22,287 nt of DNA. Source: Apostichopus leukothele (Eukaryota; Echinodermata; Holothuroidea; Aspidochirotida; Stichopodidae). The notes below the pieces were generated by a model. It saw only the letters and a list, made by a program, of their open reading frames with translations, was not told the origin of the DNA and searched no databases. Shown here one piece after another: positions 1 through 9,485 of the stretch (the first letter of the stretch is position 1; each line of letters starts with the position of its first letter). Both the position numbers and the translations under genes were made by a program. The stretch is from contig JAAAKB020076864.1 of the NCBI GenBank assembly GCA_010014835.2, forward strand, positions 1-22,287, given 5' to 3'.

Positions 1-22
1 GTTTTCTGTTTTCCTGACTTAG

Positions 23-153
23 GCAGAAGAAAAAGTGGCGTCAACTACAGTAAAATCTGAATTTAAAAGTTATAGTTGTAGTAAGACTGACTGCAGAAAG
101 AAAGGACCAGTACCAGTCACCTGTCCATTTTGTAACTTCCAATTTTGCATGAG
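23..153 (+). CDS. ZFAND1: ZFAND1 coding exon: most of second AN1 finger
   Basis: The acceptor is the AG at 21-22 after a T-rich tract; a second AG at 25-26 is a possible alternative. The donor is GTAGGT at 154. The exon is read from GCA at 23 and carries CSKTDC, CPFC and the fifth cysteine of the zinc-binding set. It ends with two bases (AG) of a serine codon completed in the next exon. Confidence 0.93.
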
Positions 154-3100
154 GTAGGTCTGCACAGATCAATGGTTGTTTCATATGATAAATAAAGAAT
201 TTAAAAAAAAAATAAAAAATATGAAGCTATAATTTGTCTGCTGCTTTGTTAATTTTTGAAAGTAATTGCTATGGAAAGAATTTTTGTTGAATTTTTTGAG
301 GGAATTGCTTCTGTACTTGTTCAAAATTCATTGTTCATTTCTCAGTCAGAATTCATGATTTACATAATATACTTAGTTAAATAATGAATTTGAAAAGGAA
401 ACTTCTTAAAGTGAAAATAGGCATAGTCGAGTGACAATTTTTGGTCGCAATGTGGATTTGTGGCAATTTTTTTCTTTTACAAACCATTAAAACATATAAT
501 TGTGTATAAGTTGTTTGAAATGCTGACTGGATTCACTTATTTGACTGGATACCTACAATTGACAGATAACATTGTATTTTTATTTAAATTGATGAATTAT
601 TACTAGTTTAGTGAATGTCCATGGGTCTGGAAGCTACTCGTTGTGTCATTTGGTTTGGTAATGGTAAATGGACAGAGATTTACATGAAGCCCTCTTCTTG
701 TTTGAAGTGTTCAAATATTGAAACTTTAGAAGATTTCACACAGCAGCAATGTTCAGCTTCATGTTGGAATTGGTCAAAGAAAATCTGGCTCCTGAACCAG
801 CCTTGTGAGCAACATGCCTTTACATGATTCATAGATTATTTCTGTTGTCTGAGTAAAAAAAAGTGATCTAAAAACTGAACCCTTACAATACATCCATATG
901 TAAACTAAGCTTGCAATGTGCCAACTAACTGTGCTTGATTCTGGTCTCCCTTCATCTGCTAGTCACAGACATCCTCAAGACCACGACTGCTCTAAGATGC
1001 CCGAAAGGGAGAAGTCTGTTCCGATGGCAGAGACGGCAAAAATGGTCAAAGAAATTCAAGGTAAAAGTTTACTTTAGCGAAGGCTGTTATGTCATCTCCG
1101 TTTTTATGTCTGTACCATTACGATGCTTTGGCTGTGTTCGCAAAAAAATGGAAGAAATAAACCCTGATTTATTTCTCTTGATGAAGTTTTTACCTCATTA
1201 TTCTTTTCGTAGACATTACTTGGGAATGTTGTATTGTTCAGAGCATCCTTTGAGAGATTCCCCTAACAAATTAATGTCTCCTGAGAGATGCTCCCTCACG
1301 GACTAAAATGTCTCCTGAGAGTTGCCCCCTCACAGGCTAAAATGTCTCCTGAGAATTGCCCCCTCACAGGCTAAAATGTCTCCTGAGAATTGCCCCCTCA
1401 CAGACTAAAATGTCTCCTGAGAGATGCTCCTCACAGACTAAAGTGTCTCCTGAGAATTGCCCCCTCACAGGCTAAAATGTCTCCTGAGAGTTGCCCCTCA
1501 CAGATTAAAATGTCTCCTGAGAGATCCCCCCTCACAGACTAAAAATGTCTCCTGAGAGATGCCCCCTCACAGACTGGCCCCTTTGCCACCTTCAAGTTGG
1601 CTCCACAAGAGTGAATAAATGTCCCAAGTTTCCTGTTATCCTGCCAAACCATGACAGCAACATTTGCAAAGAGAAGATGCAGCACTTTGCAGAATGAGGC
1701 AGTAGCTTTGTACATTCAAAACTGAAAACTGTTTTGAACGTCGTCACATTCCTGTCGTCAAATAAATGCTCTTCGCTTTCATCCTAGCTCGTCACCGGAC
1801 CAACCTACGGAGGCAAACACCAAAGAGTGAAAAGGCAAGACAGACAGCTGCTAAAGTAGCTCTGATGAAAATGAAAATGCATGCAAAGGGAGACACTGGG
1901 ATTCCTCAGGTATTTGTTTTCATCTTTTTGTTTGCTGGGTAATGTTTATAGAAGTTTGTGTGTGTATATATACAGTGATGCAGCCAACTGCCATACATAT
2001 GCAGGGCTATCTATGGTTTACTCTTGCAGTTTAATGATAAAATTCAAAATGTGAGATGAGATAAGGAAGGTGTGTCTAGAAAACCTTTAGAATATATACA
2101 GTCTAATGCAGTCTAATTGCAGTTTGTGGGAATTTAATTTTTTTTGTCTCTCTGAAATGAAATATAGGAATTGTTCTGAGTGGAGGAGATGGGGGAGGGG
2201 GGGGGGGAAGAGGAGAATGATATTATCTCCTTCCTCTTCTTTACATGAAAGAGAAGCTAACGTGGAACCAGTATCCCTTCAGGAGAAGAAATTTGAATTG
2301 TAGCAAGCAGATGTTAAAAGTGAAAAGTGGACTGATTTTCAAGAGAATCAGTTTAACCAACCTTGCAAAGGCATCTTGCTGCTATTGCTTAAATAGTTGC
2401 TTTTTTTTTTATTAAGTTGGTGTTTACTTTCTTAGTTGCACTTGTAGTGACACCAAGTTCAATGAAAACAATTGGAAATGTCACTGGTGAAAAATATAAA
2501 GTATTTTCCCTTTCCTTCTCTGGTGCAAATTTTCCTTGCATTCATTAAGTTTGATGGATAATTGTGATATTATGTCAATTGTCTGCATGTTCTCCAAGGA
2601 TAGATAGATGTTTCTATATATTGATCATGAAACAAGGAGAGCAAAACCGTTAACAAACTGCTTATCTAAAACCCTATGCAGGTAAATATTAATATATCAG
2701 TTTAGAGCACATACATGTGCTTATCTACAGCAAAAGAAAATCTATGCTGGTAAATAAAAATTAGAGGGCCTGATCCCAGGATCTTCTTCAAATGGGAATT
2801 TATTACTTCTATCTGTAAGATATTTCTGAATCAGTTTTCCATTATTCATTAACTTATATAATTATATCTAATATCCGAATATCTCTTGAAATCCCTCTCT
2901 TGCCGCTCTCTGGGTTGTATCGAATGATACTGGGGCGTGGTACATGGTTACACGTTTTGCAAGGTACTGTGGATTCTGAATGGCGCCCCACAGCAAAGAA
3001 TTGGCTGTATAAGGAATGCCAGCAACTAAGGGCTGGATAGCTCAGTTGGTAGAGTGTTGGGCCGGTAACCCAGAGGTCACTGGTTTGAATCCTGGTCTAG

Positions 3101-5399
3101 CTATAAATTCATTTGCTCTTTTCTACTTCTATATATAGTTATAAATACAAATCAAGTTAAAACAGAAAAAAAAACAAAAAAAAACAGAACAAGCCATCTA
3201 TGGTAGGAGTAATTATCAGAATAAACTTCTTCATGAGTAGAATCAAGATTTTGTTCCTTTTACTGCTTACAGCTCGAGAGAGTCTACCTGGAAGTCTGTC
3301 TTCCAGCTCGGACTACCCTAGACAAAAAACCGTTTTTCTTTTCGTCTTCTTGGAGCATCGGTCGGATCGTTGATTGGTTGGCAAACACGCTGAAACTGGA
3401 AAACGAGAACGATAAAGAAGGCACCGAGGTCAGTTAAAGACTTTTGTGTCGTGAACTGGTTTCCAAATGTTATCAGTCGATATGTTGAATACTCATATTT
3501 ACTTCTACAATGTATGTGTTTTGTAGTTAAAGTAGCTATTTTTGTGTGTTAATATGGCCAAGGTTTGATGAACATAATACTAAAATCCCTTAACAATGTT
3601 TTTTGTTTTGAATAATGAAGAAACAGAGAACAAATTTTTGCTTTGCATTTTGTGAGTGAGTAATATTATCAAGAAAAACTATCAGAGTGAACAAACTTTT
3701 TTTTATTGAATTAATTGAAATTGTTAATCGCTTGTTCAAGTCATGTTTGTGAAAAAATTAGGGTGTAAGGTTGTTTCATCAATGTCAGTCCTACTGGGAG
3801 TAAAGCTTGATTGTTGTGATGATATTGATGGAAATGCTTTAACAGCCAACCAGGTATTCTGAAGTTAAACACTATCACTGGGGTTTTCAATAGGCAGTCT
3901 TAGGCCACAATGGGCCTGTGAAAGATTTTAATCTACCCCCCCACAAAAAAAAAAAAATCAGCCAGCAACTATCATGCACTATGAAATTGGATGTGGGAGG
4001 ACCTACTCTCAAGCCCCAAACTGGCCTACCCTGCTCATTGCTCCATGCGGGTACAGGGCTATGTTTTACATCCGTTTGGTCCTTTACTACAACCAAGATA
4101 TTGAAAGGATTCATTGAGATCCCGCGCTGTATCAGTACATGATTGTTTGCAGACAGGTGTTTGTCGTGCATTTTTTCTTCAATTAATATTACATTGCCGT
4201 CATCATCGTTAATGTAATCGATTAATGACCTGACTGCTAAACTGTGTTTGATGACGACAATTTCTGGTACACAATCCAGCTAATGTGTCTTTGAGAATTG
4301 ATTTTGTGGTGAAAAGAAAAGGGAAACACCCAAAAGTTAAACACCTGAAGCCGCTTTATTTCCAGAATATTATATTTGATATAATCTGTTAATTCAGAGA
4401 GAAAAAAGTTATACCCAATGTTCTTGTATCAATAAATGAAGATACTATTATGCTTTTTAAATGTGCCTTTCAGTTTGAAAAAAAAAATTGTTTACTTTCA
4501 AGATGTGCCTTACATATTTCTTTTCTTTGTATTGTCAAATTTTAACAAACTTGACTTGATTTTGGCTTTTAATTGCATTTTGTGTTGTGCATTGGTGCAG
4601 AAATAGGGGGGGGGGGGAAATCCCTCTTGCTTGATGTAATATGCATACTTACCCTCAAAGTGATTAATGATCTACTATGTTCTATGTATCAATGGAGTCT
4701 TGAAATTCAATCTTTTGTTGACATCTTTTTCTGGATTTGTTTGTATGAATTGTATTAATGCTAAAGCTAGTTTAAATAAAAGGCAATAATGACAATCTCT
4801 ACCATAAAGTGATGCTTCTTCTTGTTCAGTTTTGTAACTTAATTATTTAATCTTTTATCAGATTTCATCAGCAAGGAAGTAAAATTGTATTTTATTTGTT
4901 TACTCATACACTAGGCACTCTTAAAAGGCACTCGCAAAATGAGGTCAATTAATGTGATTTGCAGTGAAATATATAGGTACAGGTATAAAAAAAAAAAAGC
5001 TAAAAGGCAAAAACATGCTATTTACAAGTAAGGAATTTGGTCAATTTCGTCCTGAATGTTAGGTTAGATAATGGCCCAATATCAAAGTGAACCAAGTAAA
5101 CAATCAAATAAGTTTGATTTTATCAGTAAACTGCAGTCAATATTTAACAACAACATTAACTCTATCACAGCCACTACAACAATGAATCAGATTTTGTTTG
5201 TGATTAATTAAAAGATGTCATTTTTTTCTTTGAACAGAAATTGAAATTATTTCACTCTGATACATTTCAAGCTTTCACCATGGACACTAAATTAAGAGAC
5301 TTGATGAATATGGAGAAGGGTCAGCTGTACTCAGGAAGTGAGGTCATTCTGGATTATGTTCCCGAGGGCTCGGATGATATACAAGATATTAACAATTAG
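23..5399 (+). CDS. ZFAND1: ZFAND1 orthologue, AN1-type zinc finger protein 1 (3' part, five coding exons)
   Basis: Coding exons are 23-153, 963-1060, 1788-1909, 3273-3428 and 5238-5399; all junctions are GT-AG and the phases agree. They give about 222 residues. Known animal ZFAND1 is about 268 residues (from memory), so the start and the first AN1 finger lie left of the window. Visible residues 19-53 form the second AN1 finger: C19, C24, C34, C37, C42, H45, H51, C53, the spacing of the human finger. A linker follows with a conserved block (AAKVALMKMKMHAKGD, human AAKVALMKLKMHADGD). The C-terminal half (from about residue 118) matches the ubiquitin-like domain, with FFFSSSWSIGRIVDWLA against human MFFCHRWSIGKAIDFAA and YSGSEVILDYV against YNGGNIILEYL. 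In the human and yeast (Cuz1) proteins the family binds p97/Cdc48 and the proteasome and helps clear arsenite-induced stress granules. Here that role is inferred from homology. No breaks are seen. Confidence 0.95.
154..962 (+). other. ZFAND1 intron, no other gene seen
   Basis: AT-rich intron between two finger-coding exons. A 70-codon open frame at 615-827 shows no recognisable domain and is treated as chance. Confidence 0.8.
963..1060 (+). CDS. ZFAND1: ZFAND1 coding exon: end of AN1 finger and linker
   Basis: The acceptor is TAG at 960-962 after a pyrimidine-rich tract and the donor is GTAAAA at 1061. The TAG rather than the CAG six bases further on was chosen because it gives SHRHPQDHDC, restoring the C-x2-H-x5-H-x-C ending of an AN1 finger (human CLRHRHQSDHEC). 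The rest reads as the linker ETAKMVKEIQ, matching human ATQKLVKDI. Confidence 0.94.
1061..1787 (+). other. ZFAND1 intron carrying a minisatellite
   Basis: Holds the 34-bp tandem array described separately. The remainder, 1578-1787, shows nothing further. Confidence 0.85.
1246..1577 (+). repeat. Minisatellite, unit about 34 bp, about 9 good copies plus a decayed one
   Basis: The phrase ATGTCTCCTGAGA recurs starting at 1274, 1308, 1342, 1376, 1410, 1443 (one base changed), 1477, 1510 and 1545, so the period is 33-35 bp. Units differ in a few positions (GAGAATTGC, GAGAGATGC or GAGAGTTGC in the middle) and by single-base length changes. A diverged partial unit precedes the array at about 1246-1273. 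It lies wholly inside an intron. Confidence 0.95.
1788..1909 (+). CDS. ZFAND1: ZFAND1 coding exon: conserved AAKVALMKMKMHAKGD block
   Basis: Acceptor TAG at 1785-1787, donor GTATTT at 1910. The first two bases complete an alanine codon from the previous exon, and the exon ends in phase 0 at IPQ. The motif AAKVALMKMKMHAKGD is nearly identical to the human segment before the ubiquitin-like domain. Confidence 0.95.
2895..3187 (+). mobile_element. tRNA-derived SINE-like element with A-rich tail
   Basis: The core at 3031-3102 folds as a degenerate tRNA and carries A-box (TAGCTCAGTTGGTAGAG) and B-box-like (GGTTTGAATCC) sequences. An A-rich tail ends it at about 3155-3187. A stretch of about 130 bp before the tRNA core (from about 2905) is shared with a second copy at 7447-7560, so the element appears to start well upstream of the tRNA part. 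No clear target-site duplication was found by eye. Boundaries are approximate. Confidence 0.7.
3031..3102 (+). repeat. tRNA-like module (Thr-GGT-like) inside the SINE
   Basis: Acceptor arm 3031-3037 pairs with 3096-3102 with two G-T wobbles; D arm 3040-3055; anticodon stem 3057-3061 with 3069-3073 and loop CCGGTAA. The T arm (3079-3095) has two mismatches, and position 33 of the anticodon loop is C instead of the near-universal T. With related decayed copies elsewhere in the window, this indicates a retroposon head rather than a working tRNA gene. Confidence 0.65.
3273..3428 (+). CDS. ZFAND1: ZFAND1 coding exon: first half of ubiquitin-like domain
   Basis: Acceptor ACAG ending at 3272, donor GTCAGT at 3429, 52 codons in phase 0. 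It encodes LERVYLEVCLPA (human ERIYFQVFLPKG) and then FFFSSSWSIGRIVDWLANTL, the domain's beta-strand and first helix. It ends in an acidic, lysine-containing loop. Confidence 0.95.
3429..5237 (+). other. ZFAND1 last intron, no other gene seen
   Basis: AT-rich, with a 12-base G-run at 4606-4617. Open frames on both strands between 3887 and 4171 overlap each other and show no recognisable domain, so they are taken as chance or an old unplaced repeat. Confidence 0.75.
5238..5399 (+). CDS. ZFAND1: ZFAND1 last coding exon
   Basis: Acceptor AACAG ending at 5237 after a T-rich tract; 53 codons then TAG at 5397-5399. It encodes LKLFHSDTFQAF (human LRLCHITSGEAL) and GQLYSGSEVILDYV (human CPLYNGGNIILEYL), the end of the ubiquitin-like domain, followed by a short acidic tail ending DINN. 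Confidence 0.95.
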   Translation, partial: KLKLFHSDTFQAFTMDTKLRDLMNMEKGQLYSGSEVILDYVPEGSDDIQDINN

Positions 5400-5672
5400 T
5401 GCTGCTTGGAGGAGGGAGAATTTTTTTTTTTTTTACATTTTTTTATATATATATAGAATTTTTTAAACATATTCAGGTGAGAGTTCATACTTAACTGATT
5501 TCTTTAAGTTTACTTGAGAGTTACCGGAGATTCTCTGAGAGACACTCTGATTTTGGTAATCACAGATTGCAGGTATATCAGTTATAATTTTATAGATCTA
5601 TGCATCATGGTCTTAGTTAATGTGGGAATGCATGAACCAAGGGACTTGTAAAGAGGTATGGAATCAGGGGGT

Positions 5673-5729
5673 GGGGTAGGTGGACAAGGGGTAGGTGGAC
5701 AAGGGGTAGGTGGACAAGGGGTAGGTGGG
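5673..5729 (+). repeat. 15-bp tandem repeat, GTAGGTGGACAAGGG
   Basis: Three identical units start at 5676, 5691 and 5706, and a partial unit at 5721. The repeat begins a purine-rich block that continues to about 5800 (GGGAGTGGGGAGTAGGAGAGGG). Pro/Thr-rich frames on the other strand are by-products of the repeat. Confidence 0.92.
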
Positions 5730-6153
5730 AGGTAAGTGGGAGTGGGGAGTAGGAGAGGGAGAGTGAGATGGTAAGGTTGAGAGTGGGAGGGGGATGTGTC
5801 CTCCCACCACATTCCTATGGCATATAAGAGTCAAAACTCTCAAGGCAGGTTGAGAAATGGGGGAGTGGAAGGGAATGGGGTTGGGGAGATGATGCTGCAG
5901 ATACTTTCTACACGCTGCTTGTACGTGAAACAACAGTGGTTTACTTTGAAATGCTGAGTTATTTGTCGTTGATTGCTGAATGGTTTCAACATTTTCAAGT
6001 ATGCATGTTCCTATCGTTCGTTGGACTTAAATGAATCGTGACGTCAAATCTTAAACAGCCTAAATAACACTTCACTGCCATGAAATTGGATGATGTAACA
6101 TAGAAAGTAATGCATATTTTAGGGCCTTTTCTTCTAATTTTTTCATTCTACAG

Positions 6154-6334
6154 ATTATAAATTTAACAATGATAGTAACCCTTTTCAACTGGAGTTTATA
6201 AGTAACCATGACAACTGCAGTGACTAAAAACAGCAGCCGCTGCGACCACAAATAGTAGAGTTATGAAGTTATCAGGAGCTATAAACAGGAATGTTTAGTA
6301 TTTGAAGCAAATTACCAGAGGCAACTTCTTCACG
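6154..6334 (+). other. Exon-like segment with strong splice signals, no coding frame
   Basis: A long pyrimidine tract and CTACAG end at 6153, and ACG followed by a perfect GTAAGT donor begins at 6335. The 181 bases between have stops in all frames (longest reading about 15 codons). It could be a spliced 3' UTR exon of ZFAND1 or an exon of a non-coding transcript. Two splice sites alone are weak evidence. Confidence 0.3.
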
Positions 6335-6419
6335 GTAAGTAAATACATTTAATCTGCTGATATTTTAACGGTTTGTGGATTTTATTTGAGTAATTTATTT
6401 GTAACGAAATGCCACAAGA

Positions 6420-6434
6420 AATAAATACATTAAA
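6420..6434 (+). terminator. Poly(A) signals AATAAA and ATTAAA with GT-rich downstream element
   Basis: AATAAA at 6420-6425 and ATTAAA at 6429-6434. From about 6460 to 6520 the sequence is rich in GT/TG (GTGTGTATGGATGTGTGTAT), the usual composition of a cleavage downstream element. This is the first good signal after the ZFAND1 stop codon. Confidence 0.55.
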
Positions 6435-6520
6435 GTTTCTCATTCCTCCCTTATTCTCGTTTGCGTGCACATGTTCCTGCGTGTTTGCGCGTGTGTATGG
6501 ATGTGTGTATATATTTGTGT

Positions 6521-7446
6521 TTTTAATCACTGGTGGATAGATTTGAAAGCCCTCCCTAAGACACAAGACATAATGAGATGTAATTTTGAATTAGCTCCTT
6601 GTGTTTGTAACATACAACAGTTTCCAATATTAAAAAAATGAGATCAATTATATATCTTTGAGTCGTCTGCATTAGTGTAACAAGAAACTGAGTATTTCTC
6701 AAACAAAATGCATTAATACAGTAGTAAACAATGTAGTCATCTAAGCAAGTATATTATCTAACAAACTATGAGACCTTTTCTGGCTAAACGTTTATTTTTT
6801 TCTTAAAAAGCGAAGCTGTTTTGCTGGATGTTTGGTACCCTTGCCGTAGACACCCTTGGAACACTTTTCTTTGTGCTGCTAATGCAATGAACTAATACAA
6901 TATTTTGTGTTTAAGCATGTTAGGGAGATGTTACATAGTGAACAAAATTTCGTTTTCATAATTTCAGAAGTCTGCCCTCTATTTCTCTCTCTACATTAGT
7001 TTTCTCATGTTGCACAAACTTATTCATTTCCTCTAAAAACATCATGTTACATTTGATGTTGGTTCTTAGTTCTATATCAGTAGGTAGTTCAAATCCAATA
7101 GCAGTGTAGTGCATTAAGCCTGGTTAGTCCAAGTTCCATATTTGACATAATCCTGAAGTAACACAATGATGAAAATTGCTCGTTTTGTCATTTACAATGT
7201 GGTAAAAAGTGCTAATATGAAATGTGTCAGAGTGACTAACTTTTTAGAATCAAAGTATTTTACTTGTGAACTACCTGCCTTGCATTCTTGTTTGAGTATT
7301 GCTTAGTTCATCTTTACAAATTTTTCACACAAAATTAATGATCAAATAGGAAAAGACATTTCAAAAGAATTTAACTTGATTTTGTACCTATTTTCTTGAA
7401 CGTGGGATATGGTAAATTTGTCTTGGAACAACTTTCTCTGCTTCCT
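6521..7446. other. Intergenic, nothing recognisable
   Basis: AT-rich sequence with no domain-like open frame, repeat or RNA feature that can be supported. Confidence 0.7.
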
Positions 7447-7870
7447 TCTGGGTTGTATTGAGTGGAACTGTGTTATGCAAGATGCTGTGCCTTCTGACAT
7501 TTCACTCCCCCCCCCCACCTCAGCTAGCAAAGAAATATAAAAGGGTTGCTACCAACTAAAATGCCGTTCTCTTCTCTTACTCCCTCCTTTAATGCCATGG
7601 CTCTTCATTAACAGTCTCAGTAAATGCAGACTAGTAACCCTCCTCTGAACATGTTTTCTCACAACTGAAAAGAAAACATTCCATCGAAATATAAGAGATT
7701 GTTCATCCCTAAATTGGTTTTGGTCATCTTTCCACGAAAGATCCCTCTCAAGGCTTTGAACAGGGCATACAAGTACAAAGGCTGTGGAAAGCATAGCATA
7801 GTAGAGCACAGGACTCCTAAGGTCACTGGTTTCAAATCCCATTTTAGCCATAAATTTCTTTCCTCTCTTC
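7447..7870 (+). mobile_element. Second, decayed copy of the tRNA-like repeat, with an internal insertion or extra spacer
   Basis: The left arm 7447-7560 matches the region before the tRNA core of the 2895 copy: TCTGGGTTGTAT, GCAAGRTRCTGTG, TTCTGA, AGCAAAGAA and the ending CAACTAA occur in the same order. The tRNA-like part follows only at about 7782-7850 (AGTAGAGCA, AAGGTCACTGGTTTCAAATCCC, then TAGCCATAAATTTCTTTCCTCT). It matches the first copy's GTCACTGGTTTGAATCC and CTATAAATTCATTTGCTCT. About 220 bp of unmatched sequence separates the two parts. A C-run sits at 7507-7516. Confidence 0.55.
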
Positions 7871-7989
7871 AAATTGGTTTATGATTCTCAGTCTGTTTTC
7901 TGTAGTTTGATTTCTTATTTATTACAGCATCTTCTTGTTCTGTCAAAGAGAACTGCAGAAAAAGTGGACAGTTGTATCAGATGTAGGTA

Positions 7990-8002
7990 GGGGGGGGGGG
8001 GG
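7990..8002 (+). repeat. Poly(G) tract, 13 bases
   Basis: Uninterrupted G-run followed by further GGA-rich sequence to 8040. Similar runs occur at 2197-2207, 4606-4617, 9469-9485 and 21809-21820. Confidence 0.95.
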
Positions 8003-8654
8003 AAGGAGGTTGTAGAAGGTAGGGATGGAGGGGGAGGGGGTCACGGAAGATTGTTTACAAATGTAATAACTTCAAATCCCTGTTTTGTTATTTATTACCT
8101 TTGCCATTCTCACAGAAATATTTAATTGCTATGCTGCTGCATGCCAAAGCAATAAGGAATAGCGCAGAGTTTTGCTTTTTGGTATTACTATCGGAAATAG
8201 AATTAACTGTTGATTATCGATGACCCACTAGTTAACTGCTTTATGAAGAAGCATCATTGAAACAAAGTTGTGTGCTAAATAAATAAGTTCCAAATATCTT
8301 TGTTTTTGATCTTTTGTGAAGAAATTTGGTTCCTTTTATTTATATTCCTTTACTTCATCTTTTTTTTTTCTTTTCAAAATTTTGAGAAACAATAAAGCAT
8401 GGTCTCTATAGCAACTATTTTAACTGTAGCATTGGATTTTGAAAAGTCTTGGTTAGATGTCCATTTTCAATGTAAATATTTTAATTTAATTCCATGATGG
8501 TGCAAAGTTTTAATCATGCATATATGGTCTGCATCATTTTTGTCAGTATTGAGCAGTTAACAACATCAAAAATGTAACAAAATCATTGCAAGAACTGTTT
8601 TTTGCAAATTATAAAAAGGAAAGAAATTTTTTTGAAAAGCCTGGATCACCATCA
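8003..8654. other. Intergenic, nothing firm
   Basis: AT-rich. A frame at 8117-8223 after a good acceptor stays open for about 35 codons, but it has no domain and joins to nothing in phase, so it is not called. Confidence 0.6.
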
Positions 8655-8700
8655 ACCAATGGCTGGATTATAACTCAATCAGCAGAGCACCGGAATTGGT
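8655..8700 (+). repeat. Fragment of the tRNA-like repeat (5' half of tRNA module)
   Basis: ATCAACCAATGGCTGGATTATAACTCAATCAGCAGAGCA parallels GCAACTAAGGGCTGGATAGCTCAGTTGGTAGAG of the 2895 copy: the pre-tRNA CAAC word, the GGCTGGAT acceptor strand and an A-box-like stretch. The 3' half is not recognisable. Confidence 0.5.
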
Positions 8701-9468
8701 GTCGTTAGTTTTAAAAATTACCGGCCAAGAATTTCACAATTTTAGCAAGTTTCGCAAGAAATAATGAAAGTTTTTTAAAACATGATCTACTGGCTAAAAT
8801 TGAGTTCCCACTGGTATATTCCTGAGATAAGTTAGTGTACAGGCAATATAGGGGCAGCCCATTAATATTTGCTGATAATAATAAAGCAGTAATATGGGGC
8901 TCACAAAAATCCTGTGATATTTAACTAATGATTGTTACCCAATGTCATGGTCTTTACATGTCAACGTGTCATGTTCTTATGTCTACTGGCAGGAATGTGC
9001 AAGTGCTTCAGTTTTTGACAAAACCCACTAGCATTGAGCCAGTAAATAGCCTGGATTCGGAGGTCTGAATTCTATATTTTTTCTTCAAAACTACAATTTT
9101 AGTTTTTTAACTGCATTACAATTTTATCCAAATAGCATACCAAATATCAAAACTGTTTCAAGGGTTGAGGTCATTTTCATAACATTTTTCTTAATGTGTT
9201 ATTCATATCAGTACATGCTTTGATGAAGTCTTGCTTTTGCATTTATGAAAAATTTGAAGGGCATCAAAATGCTTGGCCATTCATACATGTTTATATCATG
9301 TAGTACTCCTTTAGTTTTGAAATCTGCCTTTAACAGTGTAGCATAGTTTGGGACCATAAATCAACAGACTCCTGCCAAGGTAAAATTTGATGAATGCTAA
9401 ACATCCATCTGGGTACGATGCTAATTGATTGTGGTCAGCTTGGACTGTATAGTTGTCAACACTGGCTT

Positions 9469-9485
9469 GGGGGGGGGGGGGGGGG
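9469..9485 (+). repeat. Poly(G) tract, 17 bases
   Basis: Longest homopolymer G-run of the window. Confidence 0.95.

Larger units (their letters stand above)
1910..3272 (+). other. ZFAND1 intron with a tRNA-derived repeat
   Basis: Contains a G-run (2191-2207), AT-rich sequence and a SINE-like repeat close to the next exon. No other gene is seen; a 65-codon frame at 2106-2303 looks like chance. Confidence 0.85.
5400..6445 (+). other. Likely ZFAND1 3' UTR
   Basis: No AATAAA or ATTAAA is seen between the stop codon and 6420, so the 3' UTR probably runs about 1 kb to the signals at 6420-6434. It includes an AT microsatellite near 5445-5458, a GT/GA-rich tandem block and an exon-like segment at 6154-6334. 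The extent is inferred. Confidence 0.5.

Noticed and set aside
3031-3102. Functional tRNA-Thr (GGT) gene
   Set aside because: C at position 33 of the anticodon loop, mismatched T arm, A-rich tail and related decayed copies in the window point to a retroposon.
3887-4171. Overlapping 94- and 74-codon frames on opposite strands in the last ZFAND1 intron
   Set aside because: No recognisable domain, no splice context, and mutual overlap.
5582-5933. Pro/Thr-rich minus-strand frames
   Set aside because: By-products of the 15-bp tandem repeat and the purine-rich strand, lying in the likely ZFAND1 3' UTR.
8117-8223. 35-codon open frame after TTTGCCATTCTCACAG
   Set aside because: A good acceptor but no convincing donor or in-phase partner; expected by chance at this base composition.
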